Below are positions 44,182 through 52,213 of a stretch of DNA of 64,000 nt, one piece after another. Each line of letters opens with the position of its first letter. The stretch's first letter is position 1. A model generated the notes under the pieces. That model was not told where the DNA came from. It saw nothing but the letters and a program-made list of their open reading frames with translations, and did no database searches. Origin of the DNA: Bacteriovoracaceae bacterium. Lineage in GTDB: Bacteria; Bdellovibrionota; Bacteriovoracia; Bacteriovoracales; Bacteriovoracaceae. Both the position numbers and the translations under genes were made by a program. The stretch lies in the NCBI GenBank assembly GCA_024711325.1, contig JANJTC010000001.1:248001-312000 (forward strand). Direction: 5' to 3'.

Positions 44182-45782
44182 ATATCGCCCATCGAATAAA
44201 GGAAGTTGCAGCAAGATTTCCTGATAAAAAGTCGGTGGTACTTGCTTCAAAAAATAGTTTTTACACTTATAAAGAGTTCGAAGAGCGTTCAAATCAAATT
44301 GCCAACCGATTAGTGAAGCTCGGTATCAGACCTGGCATGCGTACTTTATTGTTTGTAAAACCGTGTTTGGACTTTTCTGTTATTACCTTTGCACTGTTTA
44401 AAGTTGGTGCCATTCCGGTATTGATTGATCCAGGAATGGGACTCGCGAGTCTTTTACAATCAGTCAAACAAGTAAGGCCTGAAGCGCTGGTTTCCATCGG
44501 AATGGTTCATTGGTTGAGAAGATTTAAATCCGATTATTTCCAAAACCTAAAAATTAAAATTTCACTGGGCCCGGTGGGAGGCTCCACTTATAATCTCTAT
44601 TCAGGATTAGACTTAGAGTCCAAAACTTTTGTACCTTTTGTTGCTGGTCCTAATGATCCTTCCGCCATTCTTTTTACTTCTGGCGGAACAGGTATACCCA
44701 AAGGTGTATTGTATACTCACGGTATTTTGAATGCTCAAACCATGGCTCTAGGTGAAATGTTTTCACTGGATGAAACTCAAGTAGATCTTCCAGGGTTTCC
44801 TTTATTTGCCTTGTTCACCTTAGCGATGGGAATGACTTCTATTATCCCTGAAATGGATCCGACTAAACCAGCTGAATGCAATCCTAAAAAAATTGTTAAA
44901 AACATTCTTGATCACAATGTCACTTTTGCGGCGGGATCTCCTGCCATTTGGGAAAGAGTAGGTCATTATTGTCTTTCCAAAAAGATTGAGCTTCCTTCAA
45001 TTAAACAGGTGGTCATGTTTGGAGCACCTGTCAGGGCCGAAATTCATCAGATGTTTAAAAAGATTCTACCTCAGGGAGATACCTACACGCCTTATGGTGC
45101 CACTGAATCTCTACCTGTGTGTTTGGTTTCAGGAACCGAGATTCTTTCCAAGCATTTGCCACAAATGCTCAGAGGCCATGGCACTTGTATAGGAAGAGCT
45201 GCTCCTCGAGTAAAAATTAAAATTATAAAAACTACGGATATTCCTGAGGTGGATATCCATGAACTCCCAATTGGCGAAATAGGTGAAATTCTGGTTTCGG
45301 GGCCACAAGTGACCTCGGGCTATTTCGAAATGCCGGAAGAAAACCTTAAGGCCAAGATTATCGTAGATGGGATCCTTTGGCACAGAATGGGAGACCTGGG
45401 GTGGCTCGATCATTCGGGCAACCTTTGGTTTTTAGGCCGTAAGGTTCATAGAGTTGATAGCGAAGAGAACACTTTTTACTCCATTCAAATGGAATCTATT
45501 TTTAATCAGCACCCTGAGGTTAAAAGGACTGCGTTAGTAAAACTAACTGTTAAAGGTATGGTGGTTCCTGGCCTCGTGGTGGAAAGAAAAGATGGGAAGG
45601 CCCGACTTAGTGCCAGCTTCCTGCGAGAGCTTGAAGTTCTTAAAGAAACTGAAACCTTCACAAAGAGTATTGAGCATTTTTTCGTGCATCCAAAGTTTCC
45701 GGTGGATATCAGACACAACATTAAAATTGATCGAATTAAGCTTTCTCAGTGGGCACAAAAAGAACTTGGACTTATAACTTAA
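44178..45782 (+). CDS. oleC: OleC-type beta-lactone synthetase (ANL superfamily)
   Basis: A 534 aa adenylate-forming enzyme. ATP motif FTSGGTGIPKGVLYTH, the A5 element TPYGATESLP and the A7 MGDLGWLD are visible. OleC-like features include the start with HRIKEVAARFPD, RPGMRTLLFVKPCLDF, and VLIDPGMG. OleC converts the 2-alkyl-3-hydroxyacid to a beta-lactone. The ATG at 44178 overlaps the oleB stop (ATGA). The operon ends here or continues into the small basic protein 74 bases later; no terminator hairpin is evident. Confidence 0.88.
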   Translation: MNIAHRIKEVAARFPDKKSVVLASKNSFYTYKEFEERSNQIANRLVKLGIRPGMRTLLFVKPCLDFSVITFALFKVGAIPVLIDPGMGLASLLQSVKQVRPEALVSIGMVHWLRRFKSDYFQNLKIKISLGPVGGSTYNLYSGLDLESKTFVPFVAGPNDPSAILFTSGGTGIPKGVLYTHGILNAQTMALGEMFSLDETQVDLPGFPLFALFTLAMGMTSIIPEMDPTKPAECNPKKIVKNILDHNVTFAAGSPAIWERVGHYCLSKKIELPSIKQVVMFGAPVRAEIHQMFKKILPQGDTYTPYGATESLPVCLVSGTEILSKHLPQMLRGHGTCIGRAAPRVKIKIIKTTDIPEVDIHELPIGEIGEILVSGPQVTSGYFEMPEENLKAKIIVDGILWHRMGDLGWLDHSGNLWFLGRKVHRVDSEENTFYSIQMESIFNQHPEVKRTALVKLTVKGMVVPGLVVERKDGKARLSASFLRELEVLKETETFTKSIEHFFVHPKFPVDIRHNIKIDRIKLSQWAQKELGLIT

Positions 45783-45856
45783 GAATTCTTCACGATGCCA
45801 TGCGGAGTTATCATATCGATTTGTTGGAGTAGTCATACTGGAAACAGGAGGACGAA

Positions 45857-46096
45857 ATGGCCAAAAAGAAATCAAGTAAGAAGACCAATAAGAAATCCAG
45901 TAAAAAAGCTAGTTCAGAGGCCGGGAAGTACGTCGAAAAAGAGATGCATGCTCGTAAGCATAAAAAAAAGAAGATGAGTAAGAAACAGGCCATTGCCATC
46001 GGATTATCCGAGGCCCGTCAGGCCGGAGTGAAAGTTCCGAAGAAATCCAAGAAGAAGAAAAAAACTTCGAGAAAAAAAACATCAAGTAAAAAATAA
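45857..46096 (+). CDS. DUF6496-like lysine-rich basic protein (histone H1-like tails)
   Basis: A 79 aa protein. Residues 1-22 and 60-79 are Lys/Ser repeats resembling histone H1 tails, and the middle (EAGKYVEKEMHARKHKKKK then KQAIAIGLSEARQAGVKVP) matches the DUF6496 domain. It probably binds nucleic acid. AGGAGG 5 bases before the ATG. It lies between oleC and a PLD-like gene and has no obvious link to lipid synthesis. Confidence 0.7.
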   Translation: MAKKKSSKKTNKKSSKKASSEAGKYVEKEMHARKHKKKKMSKKQAIAIGLSEARQAGVKVPKKSKKKKKTSRKKTSSKK

Positions 46097-46109
46097 GCAC
46101 TTTAATTAT

Positions 46110-47054
46110 ATGGATGATTCTAAAACGTCCATCAAGCTTGTTACTGATCAAGATTATCTCCCTGCTTTACTCAAGCTTCTTACGAAGGCCAAAAAGCAAG
46201 TTGATATTCTTTCCTATTCTTTTGCTATTGGAAGTGCTGCAGGTAAACACTCCGTAAAAAGCTCTCCCTATCAAATTGCCCAGAAATTAATCGAATTAAA
46301 AACCAAGGCAGGCGATGAGTTAACGATTCGTCTCTACACTGAAGGACTCAGAGAAACTGTCCTGAGAAACAAAGTGACCGCTGATCATTTAAAAGAGGCA
46401 GGCGTTGAAATCGTTTATGGTTCTACTCATGCCAAAGGATTTCTGGTCGACGGAAGATATGTACTCTTCGGGTCAACGAATCTCACCAATCAGTCCATTA
46501 CAAAGAATAGTGAGGCCAATCTTCTGATTGATGATCGAAAGGTTGCTAAAGAGTTTTCACGGTATTTCGAGCATCTTTGGGAGGGTGGAGGCCATGGAGG
46601 GATAAAACTTAAAAGACCCTTCCTGGCCGATGGTGATTTTAAAGACGATTTAATTGAGATGATCGGCAAAGCTAAGAAGAGAATTGAATTTGCCATATAT
46701 TTCTTCAATCACCCAGAAATTGAGAAGGCCCTCATTCAAGCTTTTAAAAGAGGAGTGGAAATAACCGGTTACATTCATCAGCATGCGAGTTTTGCACTCT
46801 CATATATCTATGCCAACCGGTCCACTGTAAAACGTCTGAAGGCCTCAGGTATTCAGGATATTCATTGGGGGCCACTTCATACATTTTCTCATTCAAAATA
46901 TCTGGTTATAGATCGAAAGGAATTCTCCTTAGGAACCGGTAATTGGTTGGAAGAAGATGTACTCATTCATCCGCAGCTTTACATTCACTTGGAGAATCCA
47001 GTGATCGCTCGCAATCTAAGCAAACACCTTAATCGCCACATACTTAGTAGTTGA
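46110..47054 (+). CDS. phospholipase D-like protein with two HKD motifs
   Basis: A 314 aa protein with two HKD half-sites: HAKGFLVDGRYVLFGSTNLT near residue 110 and HSKYLVIDRKEFSLGTGN near 270. No signal peptide or membrane helices, so cytoplasmic. The family includes cardiolipin synthases, phospholipases and nucleases; the lack of membrane segments makes a nuclease or soluble phosphodiesterase at least as likely. It starts 13 bases after the lysine-rich protein gene, without its own good ribosome site. Confidence 0.82.
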   Translation: MDDSKTSIKLVTDQDYLPALLKLLTKAKKQVDILSYSFAIGSAAGKHSVKSSPYQIAQKLIELKTKAGDELTIRLYTEGLRETVLRNKVTADHLKEAGVEIVYGSTHAKGFLVDGRYVLFGSTNLTNQSITKNSEANLLIDDRKVAKEFSRYFEHLWEGGGHGGIKLKRPFLADGDFKDDLIEMIGKAKKRIEFAIYFFNHPEIEKALIQAFKRGVEITGYIHQHASFALSYIYANRSTVKRLKASGIQDIHWGPLHTFSHSKYLVIDRKEFSLGTGNWLEEDVLIHPQLYIHLENPVIARNLSKHLNRHILSS

Positions 47055-47135
47055 GAGATATAATCTGAAGATTCGAGCATAGTCTGGTCTTGCTTAAAGT
47101 TGTGATAGTGGTCATGATAGGAGTGAGGGAATAAT

Positions 47136-48206
47136 ATGAGCAGTCAAACTAGAGTAGTCAGGATTTTATATCTCATCATAGTCAGCATTAGTTGCTTTAT
47201 TTTAGTCTCACCTTTCTTTATTCCCATCATTTTTGGGGCCACCCTCTCGCTTGCCCTGTTCCCGCTACAATGTAAGCTGGAGGCCAAAGGAATCTCCCGC
47301 AAATGGGCGGCGGCGATTATTACAACCATTTTTACTTTTATCATCTCTATTCCATTATTCTTTTTTGCGGTCAAAGGCACCATTGCTGTGACTAACCAAT
47401 TAGAGAAAATGGCCATGAATGATAAGTTTACTGATCGGGGAGTCCAGGAGTTAGTGACTGATATTAGGCATGACTTTGTTATGGCGATCAAGAAAGTTTC
47501 TGATAAGTATGAATTTTTGAATTTTTTAAATGAACAGAAGATTAATAAATACCTGGCCCAATTGAATGTCATCCTACTCGACTTCTTTAGAAGTTCGGCC
47601 GTAAGCATACCACTTTTTTTTATGCTTCTTTTAGTGATGATCCTCTGCCTTTATTCGTTTCTTAAGCACGCTGATGGAGTTAAAGTTTTTTTCAAGAGCA
47701 TTACAGGTTTTAATGATCACCGGATGCATGAACTTACTCACATCTTCATCAAGGATTCTCGTCAGGTCTATTTATCCAATATTGTCACCGGGGGTGTTCA
47801 GTCTTTAATGGTAGCTACTGGGGTAAGCCTGTTAGGTATTGGTGAGTTCTTCATCGTCTTTTTTGTCACTCTTATTTTATCATTTATTCCAGTCATCGGT
47901 GCAGCTCCAGTGGCCTTTGTATTTGCACTTTTGGCTTTTTTTAAAGACAACACCACAGCGGCCATAATTTTAGGGATACTGGGGATGGTCACCGGAATTG
48001 TGGATAATATTCTTAGACCATGGCTTGCAAGTTTCGGAGAAAGTAAGATTCCTCCGGCGGTTGCCTTTATCTGTGTTATCGGTGGGGCGATATTATTTGG
48101 CTTTCCCGGGCTTTTCATAGGGCTATTAGTAGGATCATACGCCTATGATACTCTGCCTATTTTTTGGGAAGAATTAAAACCCAAGAAAGACACCAATATC
48201 ACTTAA
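47136..48206 (+). CDS. AI-2E family (PerM/TqsA-like) transporter
   Basis: A 356 aa inner-membrane protein with about eight helices in the family pattern: two at the N-terminus (15-75), a long soluble loop (75-155), then six more. Family elements IVTGGVQSLMVATGVSLLG and the last segment VIGGAILFGFPGLFIGLLVG are clear. Family members export autoinducer-2 or act as ion/sodium transporters; the substrate here is not known. GAGGGA precedes the ATG. Its end overlaps the convergent lysophospholipase gene by 33 bases. Confidence 0.85.
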   Translation: MSSQTRVVRILYLIIVSISCFILVSPFFIPIIFGATLSLALFPLQCKLEAKGISRKWAAAIITTIFTFIISIPLFFFAVKGTIAVTNQLEKMAMNDKFTDRGVQELVTDIRHDFVMAIKKVSDKYEFLNFLNEQKINKYLAQLNVILLDFFRSSAVSIPLFFMLLLVMILCLYSFLKHADGVKVFFKSITGFNDHRMHELTHIFIKDSRQVYLSNIVTGGVQSLMVATGVSLLGIGEFFIVFFVTLILSFIPVIGAAPVAFVFALLAFFKDNTTAAIILGILGMVTGIVDNILRPWLASFGESKIPPAVAFICVIGGAILFGFPGLFIGLLVGSYAYDTLPIFWEELKPKKDTNIT

Positions 48207-49166
48207 GGCTTCATCTCGAATTGAATCCTTTTCCATGAGAATCTCGTGATGAGAATCAGAAAATAATTTCAACTGACAATTGGCCTTCTTGCAAAAAGCT
48301 TCCTGGCGGCCGGGTTTTACAATTAAATCCATTCCTGACTGAAAAAGTAGAATCGGTGTTTTTATCTTAGCACCCAATAAATCAATCTTTCTTGTGGCGT
48401 TGATGGCCTGATTTACCCAACGGGAAGTGGGACCTCCAACTACTAAATGAGGATATTCCGTAAAGAGATACTTACTGGCCTCAAAGCGCATCAGGCTATG
48501 TGTTACTTCATTTTGTTCAAAAGTATCTTCGTCCGGAAGATAGGGACCGCGATCAGGAGCATAATGGGCCCCACGCCCTGCCAGGATAAGAAGTCTTGAA
48601 AAATAACGGGCGATTCTTTCTGAATAAGGCTTAGTATTCATTTCAAACATAGGTGCAACAAAAACGGCCTTAAGGAAGAATTCAGGTTTTCTGGCCATAA
48701 AATGAGCAGATATGGCGGCACCCATGGAATGGGCAATGAGATAATAATCATTTTTGGGAGTAAGTTCCGTAACCTGATTAATAAATAACTCAAAGTCATT
48801 TACGTAATTTTGAAAGCTAATGACATGACCTTTATGGGAATCTTTTAAGAGCCGCTGGGATTGACCTTGCCCCTGATGATCGAGAATGAAAATATTAACA
48901 TCAGTATAACGTAGGTCATAAAGGAGTTCGGCATATTTTATTGCCGGCTCAGTTCTTCCAGGTACAACCACTAAGCTTCTGTGATTCTCCGGGTGGATCT
49001 TATAAAAAATGCTTAGATTCAAGTTTTGTTTATTTTTCAAAATTTTGTTATGGAAACTTTGAAAATAAGGAAGGACCTCAGTTTTCCACCGGATAGGAAA
49101 ATCCGCTTCCGGTATACCCCAGGCAAGAGATGAAAAACAAAGCATTAGAAGAATAAAGGACTTCAT
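48174..49166 (-). CDS. secreted alpha/beta hydrolase (lysophospholipase-like)
   Basis: A 330 aa exported serine hydrolase with a signal peptide (residues 1-16, ending LAWG). It has LVVVPGRTEPAIKY, GQGQS and the nucleophile elbow YLIAHSMGAAIS (Ser), FQSGMDLIVKP (Asp) and SDSHHEILME (His). This is the PldB/monoacylglycerol lipase layout. AAGGGG is correctly placed for ATG 49166; a frame extending upstream to 49463 has no ribosome site and would cross the divergent oleD start. It could act on lipids of the envelope or prey. Confidence 0.82.
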   Translation of the reverse strand: MKSFILLMLCFSSLAWGIPEADFPIRWKTEVLPYFQSFHNKILKNKQNLNLSIFYKIHPENHRSLVVVPGRTEPAIKYAELLYDLRYTDVNIFILDHQGQGQSQRLLKDSHKGHVISFQNYVNDFELFINQVTELTPKNDYYLIAHSMGAAISAHFMARKPEFFLKAVFVAPMFEMNTKPYSERIARYFSRLLILAGRGAHYAPDRGPYLPDEDTFEQNEVTHSLMRFEASKYLFTEYPHLVVGGPTSRWVNQAINATRKIDLLGAKIKTPILLFQSGMDLIVKPGRQEAFCKKANCQLKLFSDSHHEILMEKDSIRDEALSDIGVFLGF

Positions 49167-49241
49167 AAAAATTACCCCTTCATATGACGCTACTTCCAGG
49201 TAATGACTTCCGTCAATGTAGACGAAGAGAGTGTGAGGTTT

Positions 49242-49247
49242 TATTAT
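49242..49247 (+). promoter_or_regulatory. -10 element for leaderless oleD mRNA
   Basis: TATTAT lies exactly six bases before ATG 49254; TAGACG 18 bases upstream is a partial -35. No ribosome site is present. Confidence 0.4.
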
Positions 49248-49253
49248 ATTAAG

Positions 49254-50258
49254 ATGCGAATCCTTGTGACTGGTGGCGGTGGCTTTCTTGGAAGCTATAT
49301 CATCAAAGAACTCCTGAAAAATCCGAGTTATATTGTAACGAACTTCTCTCGTCATGCTTATCCGTCTTTGGAAGACATCGGAGTGCCTACGATTAAAGGG
49401 AACTTGCAAAATGTGGGCGATATCAATCGTGCCCTGGATCAGGGATTTGATGCTATCTTTCATGTGGCGGCACTGGCCGGTGTTTGGGGAAAATACGAAG
49501 ACTATTATGGCATCAATTATCTTGGGACTAAGAATCTCCTGGAAGCCGCTAGCAGCATGGGAATCAAACGATTTGTTTATACCTCAACCCCTTCAGTTGT
49601 TTTTAATAAGGGTGACCTGACGGGAGTGGGCGAAGAGCAACCCTATGCCGAGAAGTTTTTGAATGCTTATTCAGAAACAAAAACAATGGCAGAAAAATTA
49701 GTGCTTGAAATGAATGATGGTGAATCATTTCTAACTTGTGCCTTGAGACCTCATTTGATTTGGGGCCCAGGTGATCCTCATCTATTTCCCCGAGTCATTC
49801 AAAAAGGGAAAGAAGGCAAGCTTAGGATTGTGGGCGATGGCGAAAATTTGGTAGATATTATTTATGTTGAAAATGCGGCCCGTGCCCATGTTCAGGCCTT
49901 TGAGCATTTATCTCCTGGGTCTCCAGTGTGTGGTCAGGCCTATTTTCTGGGTCAGGAGCGACCGGTAAAACTATGGGATTTCATTAACCAGGTTTTAAGT
50001 ATGGTAAAAGTTGAACCGGTGATGAGTTCTATTGACGTATCCACGGCCTATCGCCTGGGATGGCTTCTTGAAAAAATGTTTAAGCTTCTAGGTATTCAAA
50101 AACCCGAACCACCTATGACAAGGTTTGTGGCATTAAACCTCGGAAAATCCCATTACTTCTCCCATGAGAAGGCCCGGCGTGATTTTGGTTACGCTCCTCA
50201 GGTTTCAATAGAAGAGGGTCTTAAGAGAACATTCTCTTATCGTGAAAACCTTAAGTAG
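49254..50258 (+). CDS. oleD: OleD-type NADP-dependent 2-alkyl-3-ketoacid reductase
   Basis: A 334 aa extended SDR (3-beta-HSD/epimerase-like) enzyme that reduces the OleA product to the 2-alkyl-3-hydroxyacid. NADP fold TGGGGFLGSY (6-15), catalytic YTSTPSV (109-115) and Tyr139-xxx-Lys143 (AYSETKTMAEK), plus ALRPHLIWGPGDPHLFPR, which is the OleD-type pattern. It is separated from oleA-oleB-oleC by four unrelated genes and about 3.5 kb. ATG 49254 is chosen for homology and because of TATTAT six bases before it. It overlaps the convergent enoyl reductase by 8 bases. Confidence 0.85.
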   Translation: MRILVTGGGGFLGSYIIKELLKNPSYIVTNFSRHAYPSLEDIGVPTIKGNLQNVGDINRALDQGFDAIFHVAALAGVWGKYEDYYGINYLGTKNLLEAASSMGIKRFVYTSTPSVVFNKGDLTGVGEEQPYAEKFLNAYSETKTMAEKLVLEMNDGESFLTCALRPHLIWGPGDPHLFPRVIQKGKEGKLRIVGDGENLVDIIYVENAARAHVQAFEHLSPGSPVCGQAYFLGQERPVKLWDFINQVLSMVKVEPVMSSIDVSTAYRLGWLLEKMFKLLGIQKPEPPMTRFVALNLGKSHYFSHEKARRDFGYAPQVSIEEGLKRTFSYRENLK

Positions 50259-51042
50259 TTTTAGCAAAAGACTTAATCAGATTCTGGTCAAAGTAGTTGG
50301 AACTCATTCCGGCATCCACTAAAAGCGTCGAGGCATTAATACCAGAACTTCTCGGAGAGAGAAGAAAACAAACGGTGTTGGCCACTTCCTGAGTTTCGAG
50401 GGCCTTCTTTCTTAAAGTCAATTGCTCAGCATAAAGGTAATTATCTATGTAGTCGGGAATACCTGCTGAAGCCGAGGTTTTTAATGGGCCGGCCCCTACA
50501 GCATTAACTCTAATCTTAGAAAATTCAGAAAATGATTTAGCGAGAAAAGGCACTGTCGCATCTAACATGGCCTTAATCGGGCCAAGATAGCCGTATGATG
50601 TTGCCTTGGTATTGGAAATAGAGATCGTTACGATACTTGCGTCTGGAGCAAATACATCTTTTAAAGCATTAGATATCTCTACCAGAGAAAAGCTGGAAAT
50701 CTGTGCGGCCTGAAGATAATCATCTCGCTTGGTTTCATGAAAGGGTTTTGGTCCTTCTGAAAAATTAGCAAAGGCCAGGGAATGCAGGAACCCGTCAAGG
50801 TTAGTGGTGTGTTCTTTTATTTGTGAGAGGAGGTTGTTGTCTTTTTCGACATCAAATACAAAAACCGGAGAGTCAGGGAAGAGCTTTTTGAGTGCTTCTA
50901 ACTGCTCACTCTTTTGAACCGAGAAAAGGCATTTGGCGCCATTTTCCATAAGTGTCTTGGCACAAAAATATGCCACACTCTTTTTATTCGCTACCCCTGC
51001 GATATAGAATGTTTTTCCCGATACACCTAAAAAATCCATCAA
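50251..51042 (-). CDS. FabI-like enoyl-ACP reductase
   Basis: A 263 aa SDR of the FabI type, reducing the trans-2 double bond of enoyl-ACP. FabI features are GVANKKSVAYFCAKTL near 16-31, LDGFLHSLAFA near 88, the catalytic YGYLGPIK (Tyr, six residues, Lys), and RVNAVGAGPLKTSASAGI. It is the last gene of the minus-strand set CrtI-like, fabG-like, fabZ-like, fabI-like, each overlapping the next by 2-8 bases. A dedicated enoyl reductase implies that at least some cycles of the pathway are fully reduced. Confidence 0.85.
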   Translation of the reverse strand: MMDFLGVSGKTFYIAGVANKKSVAYFCAKTLMENGAKCLFSVQKSEQLEALKKLFPDSPVFVFDVEKDNNLLSQIKEHTTNLDGFLHSLAFANFSEGPKPFHETKRDDYLQAAQISSFSLVEISNALKDVFAPDASIVTISISNTKATSYGYLGPIKAMLDATVPFLAKSFSEFSKIRVNAVGAGPLKTSASAGIPDYIDNYLYAEQLTLRKKALETQEVANTVCFLLSPRSSGINASTLLVDAGMSSNYFDQNLIKSFAKTT

Positions 51043-51473
51043 ACTTCTCCATTTTCAATAATGGTGGCTGCAAATTCAATCGTCATGATGGTCTTCCCAT
51101 CGGCCTTGATTTTACCTTTCATGAAGGAAGCGTTAGCAAGCATTTCAATAAAGTCGACAGTGATCATGAGAAGGTCACCTGGTTTGGCCATGTTTTTGAA
51201 TTTTGCATTTTGCACACGAGTCACCAGAGCGGTTTTTGAGTTATCAGCACCTTCACCTTTTAAGGCCATAAGTAGTGCTCCGGTCTGAAAGACCGCTTCA
51301 CACATAAGGACACCAGGGAAAACCGGTCGGCCGGGAAAATGGCCCCGAAAAAAGTCTTCTTCCCCTGTCAGTTTTTTTGAAGTGGTGATGGAGTTCTCAG
51401 AGCGCTCAATGATATTTTCTATAAAAAGAAAAGGTTCGCGCTGAGGAATATTATTAAGGATGGTCTCAAGCAT
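51039..51473 (-). CDS. FabZ-like 3-hydroxyacyl-ACP dehydratase
   Basis: A 144 aa hot-dog-fold dehydratase. The catalytic pair is His45 (FFRGHFPGRPVFPG) and Glu59 (MCEAV), with the typical IPQREPFLFIE start. It removes water from 3-hydroxyacyl-ACP to give the trans-2-enoyl chain. It overlaps the fabI-like gene by 4 bases and the fabG-like gene by 8 bases. It is not next to lpxD/lpxA, where housekeeping fabZ normally lies, consistent with a pathway-specific copy. Confidence 0.88.
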   Translation of the reverse strand: MLETILNNIPQREPFLFIENIIERSENSITTSKKLTGEEDFFRGHFPGRPVFPGVLMCEAVFQTGALLMALKGEGADNSKTALVTRVQNAKFKNMAKPGDLLMITVDFIEMLANASFMKGKIKADGKTIMTIEFAATIIENGEV

Positions 51474-52212
51474 TTAATCCTCCAGCAATATCCAGGGAGG
51501 TCCCAGTAATGTAGGAAGACTCTTTGGAAGCAAAAAATAAAACAGCATGGGCCACTTCCTGGACTTTTCCAAATCTCTTCATTGGAACCTGAGACTTATA
51601 TTCCTTGACCTGATCATCCGGTAAATCAGCGATGAGCTCTGTTTCAATGAAACCAGGACAAACGTTATTAACGGTTATATTGCGTTTTGCGACCTCTTTA
51701 GAGACTGAAAGGGACATGGCAATTTGGCCGGCCTTAGAAGCGGCATAATTGGCCTGACCTGGAAGACCTAGTTTCCCACCAATAGATGACATATTTACAA
51801 TTCTTCCATAACGATTTTTCATCATGGCAAGGACCGCAAACCGGGTCATGTTGTAAGTGCCTTTTAAATTTGTATCAATCACAGCGTCCCAATCTGCTTC
51901 ATTCATGCTTGGAATGATGGAGTCTCTTCGGATACCAGCATTGTTGACCAGAACTTCCAGGCTTGGAAACTCCTGTTCATATTCCTGGAAAAACTTTTCA
52001 ACTTCCGCTGTTTTAGAAACATCAAACTTTTTTATTTTTAGCTTTTCTCCATAGAGAGAATATTTTTCTTTAAAGCTAGTTGCGGCGTCATCATTGCCTG
52101 AGTAAGTGGCAACCACCGTGGCACCGTTTTTTAAAAAAGCTTCTGTCAGTCCGGCGCCAATACCGCGGGTACCACCAGTGACGATGACATGCTGACCATC
52201 AAATTGATACAT
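51466..52212 (-). CDS. FabG-like 3-oxoacyl-ACP reductase
   Basis: A 248 aa NADPH-dependent SDR. Cofactor motif TGGTRGIGAGL (12-22), NNAG at 90-93, catalytic Ser143, Tyr156 and Lys160 (MSSIGG, YAASK), and the FabG-type PGFIETEL. It reduces 3-ketoacyl-ACP made by the ketosynthase. GGGAGC before ATG 52212 and a 1-base-level join with the upstream CrtI-like gene stop (TAAAATG) support the start; an in-frame start at 52248 would lie within that gene. Confidence 0.9.
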   Translation of the reverse strand: MYQFDGQHVIVTGGTRGIGAGLTEAFLKNGATVVATYSGNDDAATSFKEKYSLYGEKLKIKKFDVSKTAEVEKFFQEYEQEFPSLEVLVNNAGIRRDSIIPSMNEADWDAVIDTNLKGTYNMTRFAVLAMMKNRYGRIVNMSSIGGKLGLPGQANYAASKAGQIAMSLSVSKEVAKRNITVNNVCPGFIETELIADLPDDQVKEYKSQVPMKRFGKVQEVAHAVLFFASKESSYITGTSLDIAGGLNA

Positions 52213-52213
52213 T

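Noticed and set aside
45129-45413. 94-codon minus-strand frame inside oleC
   Set aside because: Opposite-strand shadow of a well-supported gene, without start signals.
45543-46151. Minus-strand frames across the oleC end and the lysine-rich gene
   Set aside because: The Lys-rich coding strand (AAG/AAA repeats) gives long Phe/Leu/Ser-rich frames in antisense by composition alone.
46110-47054. PLD-like protein plus neighbours as an anti-phage defence system
   Set aside because: No associated helicase, sensor or toxin-like gene; neighbours are a DUF6496 protein and a transporter.
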